A stretch of 64,000 nt of DNA from the NCBI GenBank assembly GCA_964036155.1, contig OZ038423.1, positions 25,807,249 to 25,871,248 on the forward strand, given 5' to 3'. Positions 1 to 10,465 of this stretch are shown in pieces. Positions within the stretch are counted from its first letter, which is position 1, and each line of letters begins with the position of its first letter. Origin of the DNA: Diploscapter coronatus (lineage: Eukaryota > Nematoda > Chromadorea > Rhabditida > Rhabditidae). The notes under the pieces are model-generated. The model did no database searches. It was given only the letters and a program-made list of their open reading frames with translations, and had not been told where the DNA came from. Made by a program: the position numbers and the translations under genes.

Positions 1-246
1 AGCGGCCAAGAAGCGATTTCTGGAAAAGTTTCAAATGTTGATTTTCTGGAATTTCCGAAAGTTCAAATTTCTCACCAAATTCTCCACATTGTCCGGATTT
101 TTGGCAACCACCACGAAAGAGGCGAGGAGTCTTGGGAGAAACGGGGAAAGAAGCGAGTTGTCGAAAGAAGAAAGTCGCTTATCGAATGTCCCGTCTAACA
201 AAGCACCGAACAGAGGCCGGAGGCTGACCAAATCCAAATTCAGCAT
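1..246 (-). CDS. 5' end of an unidentified gene (runs off the left edge)
   Basis: Read on the minus strand, a TTTCAG acceptor sits two bases before an ATG at 246, as expected for a trans-spliced first coding exon. The exon (246 to 76) encodes a Leu-rich segment starting MLNLDLVSLRPLFGALLDG and ending near NPDNVENL. It is followed by a 56-bp intron (75 to 20, GTGAG to TTCCAG) and a second exon that continues in frame (KSLLGR) off the edge. The family is not recognised. The helical pattern with LLSPFLPRLL loosely resembles the start of Integrator subunit INTS2, but that is a guess. It lies 238 bp downstream of the LRAT gene on the same strand, so it could be co-transcribed with it. Confidence 0.5.
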
Positions 247-484
247 CTCTGAAAGATCATTGAAATTTCAAATCGAAATCAAATTTCAGAAGATATTTTT
301 CTGCGGAAATTTAAACCCGCTTCGATGTCCGATGAAAAAATCGCATGGAAACTTTATTTAGTCATTTCTAATGAAAAATAAACGAATTTATGTACAGAAA
401 GAAGGATCAAAATAACTGCAATTAATGTACCCATTATCACGGAAGAATGCAATTAAAATCGATAAGAAATTCGGTTTCCCTGAA

Positions 485-1742
485 TTAGAACATGGAGAAA
501 TTCGTTCCGAAAGTCCGGTTGGTCCATCTTGCGATTTGATTTGAGCCTGAAAATTTTAAATTTAAAAAAATTTCATTTTTGACTAACCGATATAAACCAA
601 GGCAGTAACAACTAACGCAGCCCCTGGGTTCATTCCAACGGCTAAAACAGATGTCAAAGCGACAGTTTTTGCGGCGAAGGCCTGAATTTTACATGTTGTA
701 TTTCTTTTGACTACGTAAACTTTCCTCCCAGAATGAGGAAAGGAAAAATAGTGAGTGAAAAAGAAAACATAGAACAAGAAGTACTATTTGGGAGGAAAGT
801 CTACGCAGCTCATTTTTCCTAATTTTTCAATTAAAAAAATGTTAAATTCACCTGTTCGCTCCTCTTCACTCCATTTCTGCAGTACGTCGTGAAATGCTCG
901 CAGTTGTCGAATAGAATATTGTAGCCTTTTTCTCCAAGCTTAAAAATTAGCATAACTTCAAAGTTTAAAGCCTCATATTTTAAAATAAAAAATCATATCT
1001 CAGAAAAAACGAAATTACCCTGCTCTTAGCCCTATCAACAATAATAACCGGAGGGAAGGGTTTGTGAAATCTATCCATTGAATTGTTCACCCTGACCAAG
1101 TCATCTGAAGCGATGCGTAACAATAAATCGGATCGAACCTGAAAAATTAAAGAATTGAATATTCTGAAGATAGAATTGTAAAGAAAATGAGAATATTTAA
1201 TGTAACATAAATTTTTTAGGCTCACGTAGTTCTCTCATTCTTTTTTTAGATAATATATCTATTTTTAGTCAAAAATTCGTACCTCAGCCCGCTCGCCTTT
1301 TTTGACACTGCCAATTCGACTGTAGAAGGGAAGCGATTCGTCCAGAGTGTATTTGTCGCCTTCGGGGGTCGAAACGTGAATCACCCGGGGCTCCCCCTCT
1401 TCCAGACCGACGTAAATCGCCCAGTGCTGAAAATTTAGAATATTTTAAGGATAAAGATTCTTGAATAAACATTTTTTAAAGTAGATCTTTATAAAAATCG
1501 TATTGCACTTAAACACAAGAAATTGAAAATAGGATAAGGTAAGTGGACGAAGTTCTTTTACATAAGATTTACAAGTGGTTTTAAAAGCTTTAAAATTAAA
1601 TTCCATGGCCTACAGAATAAATCCTTCTCTTAGCCTGTCCAATAACTCTCTTGAATTCGATGCAGTCGCCAACTTTAACAGTCTCCAGAAGTTCTTCTCC
1701 ACTCATCCAATCCGATATCAAAGGGCTATTGGGAGGTTCCAT
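485..1742 (-). CDS. LRAT-domain protein (HRASLS/EGL-26 type acyltransferase-like)
   Basis: Six exons give about 210 residues. Exon 1 (from ATG 1742) carries VGDCIEF. Exon 2 starts HWAIYVG, with the first catalytic His. A later exon carries NCEHF, with the nucleophile Cys. A C-terminal hydrophobic segment (VALTSVLAVGMNPGAALVV) is the membrane anchor typical of this family, and the frame ends at a TAA at 485-487. LRAT/H-rev107 proteins use the His/Cys pair for phospholipid acyl transfer or thioesterase chemistry; nematode members include EGL-26. One intron ends in AAG (boundary 938/939), not CAG or TAG. An upstream 72-bp exon (2012 to 1941) starts with ATG, ends at a GTATCG donor and joins in phase, so a form 25 residues longer at the N-terminus is possible. 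INTS11 lies upstream on the same strand. Confidence 0.85.
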
Positions 1743-2582
1743 TATCTGAATTTTCGAAATAACATAGTTCGTATCAAAGATTTTCATCAGGCTTTTCTAA
1801 AGTCCTAAAAGGATAAAAAAATTAAATTTGAAAAATTCGTACTGTAGCTTTTAATTTGATAGGCAAAATTTTAGAAATAGAAAGATTTGGCATCGCTAAA
1901 AATTCAAGATAGCGTGATGAAATGATAAAATATTCGATACCTTGCTCTCCAATTTCGAACATTTCGGATCTCTATCGTAGAAAAATATGTCTTCCACTTC
2001 AGAAAAATACATAATTTTCAGGACGAAAATCAAAAGCCCAACAAATTCGTAGATTTAAAGTTAATGCGGAATAAAATATTTCGTGATGTGATTTAGACTT
2101 GTCGTTGTTATTTATGCAATTCCTCGAGAGAGTCATGTTTTTGTTGCACGAGGCTTGAAAATATACAGAAAAGTTATCAGGGCTAGAGATAAGAAATTTA
2201 TTAGAGTGAAAAGAAAATAGCCCCTTTGACTGGAGTACTTTATGCCCATCAGAGTACAGTTTATAGTCTAGCCGGTCTGATTTTGCTCCCTTTCCAGACG
2301 AAATTTTTGATTTTCATGGAAAGTTCGTGATTTTTGAAAAAATTTTTAATTTACCTTTCTGCAAATCCCGGAACTTTCGTTTCTCTGAAATAAATTTTCA
2401 TTAACAAGTCCTGAAATGGAAACATTTCATCGAAAATACTGCAGAGCTTTACAACTCATTGATAAAAGTATAAAACTTTTCTCCAGCTAAAAATATTTGG
2501 CTATTTTATTCCGAAACAAAACAATTTGAGATCAAATAATAACCAGGAGAAAATGATGAAAATTAGAAAAATACACCGGCTT
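1743..2582. other. Gap between LRAT gene and INTS11 3' end
   Basis: About 840 bp, AT-rich. It holds the possible 24-codon first exon of the LRAT gene (minus, 2012 to 1941) and an ATTTATT/AATAAAA-rich stretch. No other conserved coding segment was seen. Confidence 0.5.
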
Positions 2583-5500
2583 TCAGGCACTCGTAGTGGT
2601 CTCTTTGATGGTATCCATGACAAGTTTCTGCCAGGCTTCTCTCGACTCGTCCCAAATTACTTCAATCTGAAAATTTCGAATTTTTCAAATTCAATTAAAA
2701 CATCTGAAGTCTTCAAAAATCATCAATCTTTTGATAATTAAAAAAAGATATCGCACTTTACTCGTTTCCCCGTCTACAGGCATGACGCAAATCTCGCCGT
2801 GGAACATTTCGATTCCGTCCTAAAAATAAAGCACTCGTTAAAATTATCAGATAAAAGTTTTCCTGACCGGTTTTTTCTGCAGCTCCGGATCGACCTGACT
2901 CAGATTTTCCATCAGTTCGTCGAAGTCCGCTTCTTCGCCGCAATCCACGATTTCTACAAATTTATCAATTTTTATTTTTAAAAATTATAACTTTTCATTT
3001 ATTAGCAAATTAGTTTTTTTTTTATCATTTCATCAGAAAATTATCTTTCTTAATTTGTTTATAACCAGAAGATATTTATTTTATCATCCCATCAAAGGTA
3101 AACATCTCTTTACCTGAAAATGTAAAAGTGTGCAGGTTCAGTTTCATCTGCTTCGCTACGGACTCGCAGCTTTGAATTTCGATGGAGCCTTTCTGAAACG
3201 AAGCTGATCTTCACATGGAAATATGTACAAATTTTATAAACAGTTAATAATTTGGTAAATTTTGCTGAAATGTTTGAAAAATTTCATTTTCAAACCTCTT
3301 TATCAACGACAATGCAGGCAGAGAAGGGGCAATGCCTCTTTGCAGGGGATGGGTCAAGGGCGATCGATTTCTGCAGCAGATCATTCGGAACCAGGACTTC
3401 GAGGGTGGGCTCTGAAAATGAAATGTTAGAAAATTAAGTATTTGCTTCTTTTATTATTTGCCATGTCCAGTCTTACTCTTTTATACTATTCTCCCTTTTC
3501 ATCGTAAAAGAAAGCGAATAGTACAGAAAGGTGAAAGTGAAGATAGAACGAATAATATAATAATAACCCAAGCATATTAATATAGAGACAAACTCACCTG
3601 CAGAGATAGTGACTGTTTCGCCATTAGCGGGCATGAAAACTGGCAGATTGAATTCCTGAAATTTTCATGTTTCCTCTATTTTGAAAAAATCGAACCTTTT
3701 CCACTTTGCCCCTCAAAAACTGCATCTTCACCGCTTCGCCGTGCACGAACATTACATTGCGAGGCTGCACGTCGCGAATCAACTTAATTAGGGCAATTAA
3801 AATTTTAATTAGGGTAACTAACTCGCTGATTACCTGCATGATTCCTTTGGCGTCGGCGTGGGCGCTGAATGACATGTATTCGACGGCGAGATTAATTTCG
3901 TGCTGAATTGAATCGATAACTGTCCTAACTGTCTCTTTAATTACCCACCATTTTCCCCTCGATCTCAATCTTCTTCTGGCCGTTGATGACTTTCGCTCCA
4001 ACCGTCCCGGCCACACAATAGCCCGGCATAATGATCATGTTCTTCGAGTCCGAACACCACTTGCGGAACACCTTCAGCGACTGACCTCCGTGGAGCATTC
4101 CTAAAAAAGTACTTTTTCAATTATAAAAAATAAAAACCTATTTTTTCATGACAAAAATAAGGCATCTTTTCATAAGAAAGACTGGAAAAAGAAACAAGAT
4201 AGAAGAGGATATGATTTTCCTACCAAAGTATAAGACTTTGATTTTACAAAAAAAAAAAGTAACAAAAAATTACCTGGAGTGGAGAAGAGTACCTGGGGTC
4301 CGGGCATGTCCTCCGCATTCTTAGTGAGCGGGTGGATGTGCTTAAAGTCGAACATGTTGCGCTCCACGAAAGTCCGCTTGATTTTCTCGTTCGTCCAATT
4401 GATGAACAGTCGATAGTACTGGAAACTTATTTTATTATTTTATATTCAGCTTTAAAATTTTAAAAATATTATCTTTTAATTCTACCTGATTAGCCCGTTC
4501 CGCCAATCCCTGAGAGAAATAAATTGGCACTTTCAGGTCCATCCTCTCCCAGTATGATTCTAGCAAAATGCACAACTCCTGAGCGCGGCCCAATGCGAAG
4601 ACGGGAATCAGAACCTGGAAAATACAACAAAAGAATAAAGCAATACTAAAAAAACAAACAAATAATTTCACAAAATCTAACTTTTCCCCCATTCATAACC
4701 CGTTCGTGGATTTTCTTCAAGAAGTCGCGCTCTCTGAAAATAAAAACAAATATAGATTGTTGTAGCTTTTTCGCTTTTATACCTGGCCCTTTTCGAATCT
4801 CGAATCGTCGTCGCATAGGTGGACTCGGAAATGAGCAGGTCGGGTTTGAGGCCGGGCAAAACGTGGGCAGCTCCGAGGTGTCGATCGGGAGTCATGTTGT
4901 AGTCGCCTGAAATTATTTCTTTTTCAAAATATTCCAATAAGAGCTAGTCTGTTAAAAGTTAAAAGTTAGCGCATTTTTAATTCTAGACAAAAATACCCGT
5001 ATATAGAACGGCCTGACTGCCCACCCTGACTTCGAACATAGCAGCGCCGAGCACGTGCCCCGCGTAAAATGCACGAATCGACAATTCTTCGTCAACTTGG
5101 TAGGTTTCGTGCAGATTTACGGCGATTACCTGAAAATAAAAAAATGATTTAAGTTGTTTTTATTTTAAATAGAGTCTGAACCTTTTTCATGCAGGCTTTG
5201 ATGTTTTCCGAGGTGAAGAAGTCCTTTTCGCCCTTGAATTCAGTCTGCACCTTTCGGTAGTCTTCCTGAAATAAATACAAATAAAAAGATAGAAGATCAT
5301 TTGTAAATTGCATGTTATCAGATATGATATATGTGAAATTGGATAGGTACGATATCTTTTCCCATGTCTTGCAATATACTTTTTTAAAGGTCACGTAAAA
5401 AATAGGGGAGCCAAAAATACCAAGAGGACAGGAGCGATAGCCTTGGTGGGGTACGTCATGTAGATAGGGCCGTCGAAGCCGACGATTTCACTCATATGAG

Positions 5501-5809
5501 GCAGGGCTCCGCAGTGGTCCAAGTGGAAATGCGTGATAATCACACACGACAGGTGCTCGTCCAGACGGCCGGGGCTGATGTAGCTGAAAATGGATTTTTT
5601 TTATTTTTAGAAAAAAATACAATATTCATAGGGAAAAACAATTTTAGACAAAAAAAAACCTACGAAAAATCGGGGAACCTCCGCTCGTCCTGGTACCCCA
5701 TGTGCATGCCGCAGTCCATCATTATGTTCTTGTTCCCGATTGTGACGAGGATGCACGACCGACCCACGTCCTGACCCGCGCCGAGCGGGACGATCTTGAT
5801 TTCCGGCAT
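2583..5809 (-). CDS. INTS11: Integrator complex subunit 11 (CPSF3-like RNA endonuclease)
   Basis: Multi-exon gene starting at ATG 5809 ([19 protein letters not shown]) and ending at TGA 2583-2585 after [11 protein letters not shown]. The metallo-beta-lactamase motif HFHLDHCG (about 5540) and the later [10 protein letters not shown] and [13 protein letters not shown] blocks bind the catalytic zincs. The beta-CASP part follows with [16 protein letters not shown] and [16 protein letters not shown]11 cleaves snRNA 3' ends and promoter-proximal transcripts in the nucleus. The C-terminal exons (about 3437 to 2583) are more diverged but open and correctly spliced. The intron before [10 protein letters not shown] ends in AAG (boundary 3782/3783). 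It is 51 bp and open, but the protein family has no insertion there, which supports its removal. It is divergent from the small membrane-protein gene at 7148. Confidence 0.93.
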
Positions 5810-7147
5810 CAGCTTTCACCCAACTGATTAGAAATTTTCCTGAAAAGAACAAAATGTGGTGAAAATAATCAATGAAAAATGAAACAGATGATTTACGAAT
5901 GAAAATCGTAAAGTGGTAAAGGCAGGGCGAAGAGTGTTCAGCTGTTCATAAAAGATTGCGAATAAATTAAGAAGTTGCTCATCCTTGTGCAGAAACGTGA
6001 GTTTTCAAATTTTCTGGATTTCAAAACGTAAATGCCAAATCAAATACTCTAAGAATAGACCTTACAAGGTAGAGGATTAATTTCTGACGTCGTTAGGAAA
6101 CAGAAAAGTCGCATTTGCAACCATTTGACGAGGGGATTTATGAAAGGAAAAATGAAGATAAGGTGGATCTGATGTTACACTGTTCCACTATGTGAAAAAT
6201 AAAAATTTTAAAAAACAAAACAAAGGCTTTCGATGTTTTGCGAATTAATTGTTGCTTGTGCAATTATCCCGCTAAAATTCAATACCTGGGCTAAATATCT
6301 TGTATTCATTTTTCAAGTTTCGAGTCTTCCCGGAAAATTTTCAATTTTTAAAAGCCTCGTTATATACCCTATGATATTACTCATTAAGAATAGCTATCTT
6401 TATATTCCTGCCGGATTTTATGCGTGAATGTTAATCCCTAAATCTGCACGTTAATGCCTTATCACATGATAAGAGATAGCAAGTCAAATCCAGCTAGTAT
6501 GATAAAATTCAGATTTACTTTTAGATAATCCGGAGATTAATGAAAATAGGCGGAGCTAGCCACAATAATTCGAAGTGCGTCTTCTCGCTATTGATATTTA
6601 CTTGGATGCTAAGAACCGTGAATTATAGGCCATCCAGGCAGAAACCCTACATTCAGATAAACTTATCATTTCAGTTTGAATTCGATTTCTATTTTATAAA
6701 ATTTACCCTGAATTAGCCTTTAAACCTATTTTAAAGTTCACGCACTTTCATAAAAATAGAATTTTTAAAACTTTTTATGAGAGACAATTTGCAATTGCGC
6801 GCAGAATTTCAAGTCATTTCGTTTCGCAATTTGCATAATTCGAGCATTTTATTTAGTTTAGAAAAACGAATGTAGTTACTTGACTATTCTTCATCGTAAA
6901 ACAGCTATTCAAAAATGCTCTTACCATTTGTATAATGTTCGTGCAATTTTCTCCCTATAATTTATGCATAATAGGAATTTTTTTTCCATTTTACTCTAGA
7001 AACACTACCAAGTTGTGCTTGAAGGGTTCGAAAATTAACTTATATTCTATTTTCGAAACGAATTTTTTATCTGCAAGAATTCTCCTCTCGAGCATTAAAA
7101 TTTCTCCGAAAATTAATTGCCATATGAGCGAATTTTCTGCTAATTAA
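5810..7147. promoter_or_regulatory. Intergenic region between divergent INTS11 and small membrane-protein gene
   Basis: About 1.3 kb, AT-rich, with no supported gene. It holds an inverted pair of GATA-type sites, CTTATCA-CA-TGATAAG, at 6458-6473, and further GATAAG/CTTATC words nearby. It must contain the promoters of both flanking genes. Confidence 0.45.
6458..6473. promoter_or_regulatory. Inverted GATA-type motif pair
   Basis: CTTATCA-CA-TGATAAG, two TGATAAG sites back to back. TGATAA is the consensus of nematode intestinal GATA factors, so a regulatory site for one of the divergent flanking genes is plausible but unproven. Confidence 0.35.
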
Positions 7148-7637
7148 ATGGCTTACCGACTTTTTAAGAGACCAAACATGTGGCAACCCAAGGACTACGA
7201 TGAGAACGATCTGATGTACCCGCCCGATTACGAGCCTTTTCTATCTCCGGAAACGTTCCTTACCATTTTTCTACCCGTATTTTTGTTTTTCATCTTTGTA
7301 GGTTTAGGTAAGCTAATTCACGTTAACTTAAAGAGATTTTTCTTTAGGATTTATCCTGCTCTATCTATACCGAAGAGTATGTAATTCCCGACCCCGATAT
7401 GCTGATGTAGTGGAAGAAGAAGAGTTTATTCCTCGACCTTTAACACCCAGGTAAGTTAGACTTCAAAAATTTTCCAAAACCGGCAAATTTAGACCTGAAA
7501 GTTTCCGGCGAAATTCTGCACAAGCACAATATCGATTGCTGATTCAAAGTAAATTCGAGAAAGAATGCGGTTCCGGGACTTGTACCACAGTAGAAGGTGG
7601 TCTTCTTATGCCTGTTAGATTGCTCACTCAGCTATAA
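7148..7637 (+). CDS. Small single-pass membrane protein, family not recognised
   Basis: Three exons give about 135 residues. Exon 1 starts [20 protein letters not shown] and ends inside a hydrophobic stretch. A 40-bp intron (7308-7347) interrupts that stretch, and the join gives a membrane segment around [18 protein letters not shown] then FILLYLYRR (residues about 32-63). The tail is acidic then basic ([15 protein letters not shown]), and after a second short intron it ends with [11 protein letters not shown] and a TAA at 7635-7637. No cleavable signal peptide is evident. A cytosolic N-terminus rich in Tyr, Asp and Pro precedes the membrane segment. The clean splice joins support a real gene, but I cannot assign a function. 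It converges on HPF1, whose stop is 370 bp away. Confidence 0.7.
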
Positions 7638-8007
7638 AATTTCATAGTTCAAATTTTTCGATTCTTGTCATATCCTCACTACAATACGTGTCAATTTTCA
7701 AATTCCAAATTTGTCTTGAAGTAAATAAGTTTCACTGCAAAAAGAAATCGGTGTAAAATTACACGAAAAATAACAAGTTAGTTTACGTAAAAATTTGAAG
7801 ATTACTGTAAGATTTAACAAATAGAAACAAATGTTTGGCTACATGTAATTCAATTTATCACTAGTCGAAAGAACAAATAAGAAAGTTGAAGATTAATATT
7901 AGTCGCCAAAAATAAATGGATTATCAAATGCTTATATGATGAGATCTTTCGTGTCGGAGTATCCAAGCACTTCTAGATTTAAGAGATAATTTTTCTGTGT
8001 TTAAAAA
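7638..8007. other. Convergent 3' flanks of the small membrane-protein gene and HPF1
   Basis: AT-rich 370 bp between two convergent genes. Presumed 3' UTRs; nothing else seen. Confidence 0.5.
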
Positions 8008-9571
8008 TTAATCCTTCTTCCCGCGCATTTTCATGCGTCTGTTCAAGATTTCTATGTATTGGTTTCGATTGAGTAGTTTATAGGCGATTTCCAAAATGGG
8101 AACCGTAAAACCATCCTAAAAATTAAATTTGCAAAAATCACTAGAAATAAAATTTTACCAAAACAGATGTATTAGCCAGGTACAAGAAATGACCGTATTC
8201 TAACCCCATACCGAAGTCAGACTCATCGTTAGCCATCTAAATTTGATTTTAGGATACTGTACTATAATTTTCCCCTTACATGGACCAAGGGGTAGATTTC
8301 GAGCACTTTGTCCAATTTCTTATCCCTTGCATAATCATCAGTAGTGGTGGCCAACATTTTCAAATCTCTTTTCAGGTGATCTTAAAAATGCCTCAATATA
8401 CTTTCAAACAATGTTAAAGTGAACCCGGATTTTCCGTCGCAGGTCTGTAGCCGATGTCATTGTTGCGTATTTTCACCCAGATGCCAACGTCGTGACAAGA
8501 CCCAAACTTGGCCTTCTTTCTCTTCAAAATCACAGCTTTCATCTGTTTTCTTAGATTTGGGATATTCGCGTTCTAAAATTTCTCTAGAAAATCCGAGATT
8601 TTTTTCTTCAAACCGGAAGTATTTTCTTGATGTCCGAATCCTTGTTGGATAAATGCACAACGACGTGCTCTATCGTGTCACCCACTACCTTAAAATGGGA
8701 TTTTTTCTCTTGAAAATTGTAAATTTCAAGAAGCTCTATTATTGCTTCAAGAATCCCTTGAATGCTAAATTCGAAAGTTCAGGATGAATAATCTTAGAAA
8801 TGGATCTTTGATTAGAATTTTTTATTTGTAATTTTGAATCATACCTCGATTTTCGGAAGATGTTTATCGTTTGAAGCATAGACGATTAGATTATCGCCCT
8901 CTATACCTTCGGGATGGTCCCTGAATTTTTTAAAGTTTCAAAACAATCAATCATTTTTTTAAGTTAACCTCCAAATAGCGTATCTTCCGTCATCGCATGT
9001 CAAAAATGATTGCATTTCCGGCAAATCTGTCGAAAAACAATGTAAGCACTCATCCTCTAGAAACCCTATCTTTAAAAATTAGAATAATTTTCTTTCCAAA
9101 CCCGATTTCTCGGTGCCTTGAAGTAGCTCGAAGGGCCCGACCAATTTGGCGTTTTTTATTTTAGCCAGAAGACTTGAAATATCCGGATTTTTATGGGTTT
9201 TCTGGCAATATGCCCAGAATTTTTTGAATTCATCGGAAACACTTTCCGATGTTTCTGGGGAATTGGCTTTGGCAGAAGATTTTTGCCTTTTCGAAGACTG
9301 AGGTTGGTTGTCTTCATTTTCGTCTTGATCTTCAGATTTCGCAGTCCGTTTTTCAGATTTCCTTTCCAAATCGGGCTTTGGCTTTAGCCACTAAAATGTT
9401 CAGTTTTCGAAAAGAATAAAAAACTCTCACATTTTTAATATTGCCCCGAGTTTTCTTATTCTCTTTGGTTTCCAAAATTTCGTTATTTCCAGTCAATTTT
9501 TCCGGGTGGCACTCTTTAATGTGGTCTTCATTCTTTCTATAACAATCTGAACCATACTGGCACTTGCTCAT
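8008..9571 (-). CDS. HPF1: Histone PARylation factor 1
   Basis: The N-terminal exon (ATG 9571) has a PBZ-like zinc finger, MSKCQYGSDCYRKNEDHIKE, with the CX5C...H...H pattern of HPF1-type proteins. A Lys/Glu/Ser-rich linker follows. The conserved body has FKKFWAYCQ, LVGPFELLQG, a short LPEMQSFLTCDDGRYAIW exon, then GDNLIVYASNDKHLP. The segment MANDESDFGMGLEYG matches the NDE...D region that in HPF1 carries the glutamate completing the PARP1/2 active site. The frame ends RMKMRGKKD with TAA at 8008-8010. HPF1 redirects PARP1/2 ADP-ribosylation to serine after DNA damage, in the nucleus. The start follows a TTTTTAG acceptor directly, as for a trans-spliced cistron. Without the retroelement it would begin about 183 bp after the COX11 stop. 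Confidence 0.88.
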
Positions 9572-9632
9572 CTAAAAATCAATCTGATTCCTGAAAGAAT
9601 TAAGTTTAAAAGATATCTCAGGGTTTTATAAC

Positions 9633-9637
9633 CTTCC
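9633..9637. repeat. Target-site duplication, left copy
   Basis: CTTCC directly before the 5' LTR; matched by CTTCC at 21419-21423. Confidence 0.95.
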
Positions 9638-9963
9638 TGTTGCGACCAAGATCGCAACTTGTCAATATATATGTATATATTTTATATTAAATTGCGTCGA
9701 TATTTATATTTATTATTATTTTTTATATTAAATTCCCGATATTCGGGAATTCTATGTTATCGGCCGGGATCTAAGTGGGGCAGGTGTTTTTTTATGTAGA
9801 CGCAGCGAAGAACACGCAGCCGATGGTCTACACTTCTCTGATCTTATCTTTTTATATAAATAGCTTTAATTTATGTTTTAATTGTTCCCTATTAGAAGTA
9901 CTGAAGCTAATAAATTCGTGCTTTATACCTTTGTTAACTACACGTGCAAGGGTGATCGCAACA
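9638..9963 (+). repeat. 5' LTR
   Basis: 326 bp, TG...CA ends with longer inverted ends (TGTTGCGA / TCGCAACA). It holds a TATA-like box TATATAAATA at 9853-9862, a poly(A) signal AATAAA at 9909-9914, and a 9-bp-arm hairpin (AATTCCCGA-TAT-TCGGGAATT) at 9731-9751. It can act as promoter for the sense genes. Confidence 0.96.
9853..9862 (+). promoter_or_regulatory. TATA-like box of the LTR
   Basis: TATATAAATA lies about 50 bp before the AATAAA signal, the usual U3/R arrangement. The same box recurs in the 3' LTR near 21308. Confidence 0.5.
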
Positions 9964-9965
9964 AG

Positions 9966-9983
9966 TGGCGCGGCCTACAGTAA
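9966..9983 (+). other. Candidate primer-binding site
   Basis: TGGCGCGGCCTACAGTAA begins two bases after the 5' LTR. The TGG start matches the CCA end of a tRNA primer. The tRNA itself was not identified. Confidence 0.6.
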
Positions 9984-9988
9984 CAAAG

Positions 9989-10157
9989 GTAAGTCATACT
10001 TTTTGGTTGTAATTTCAGGAAGCAAAACTCAACTGGTAGTGCACGACTAGAGGAGAAGTAGCAACTTGTGGATTCAATCAAGAAGTTTAGTGATTCCAAA
10101 GGTAAGTCGAGAATTTAAATTACCTTTGAAGGTTGGTACCTCCGAATACAACGGAGA
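9989..10157 (+). other. Leader with two strong splice-donor sequences
   Basis: AAAG|GTAAGTC occurs twice, with donors at 9989 and 10102. The first could pair with the TTTCAG ending at 10018 (only 30 bp). Either donor could serve spliced subgenomic RNAs for the envelope or the accessory frame. Confidence 0.45.
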
Positions 10158-10342
10158 GTGGACGGAAGCGAGAGAAGCTACGTCAAAGAAATCAGTGGAC
10201 GGAAGCGAGAGAAGCTACGTCAAAGAAATCAGTGGACGGAAGCGAGAGAAGCTACGTCAAAGAAATCAGTGGACGGAAGCGAGAGAAGCTACGTCAAAGA
10301 AATCAGTGGACGGAAGCGAGAGAAGCTACGTCGAAGGGACCA
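10158..10342 (+). repeat. Five tandem copies of a 37-bp unit in the retroelement leader
   Basis: Units begin at 10158, 10195, 10232, 10269 and 10306. Copies 1-4 are identical by eye (GTGGACGGAAGCGAGAGAAG then CTACGTCAAAGAAATCA). Copy 5 differs at four positions in its last third. Because 37 is not a multiple of 3, each unit shifts frame, and all three plus frames are open through the array. Confidence 0.93.
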
Positions 10343-10465
10343 GTGTGGAAACAATCCAGGAGAGGATTATTGGTGAGTCAAAGACGCTAGAACGTGAAAG
10401 AACGTTAAAAGCGATTCGCCAGAGCGAGCTGAATAGCTGCAGGCAGAGACAGAAGAGTACTGAAA

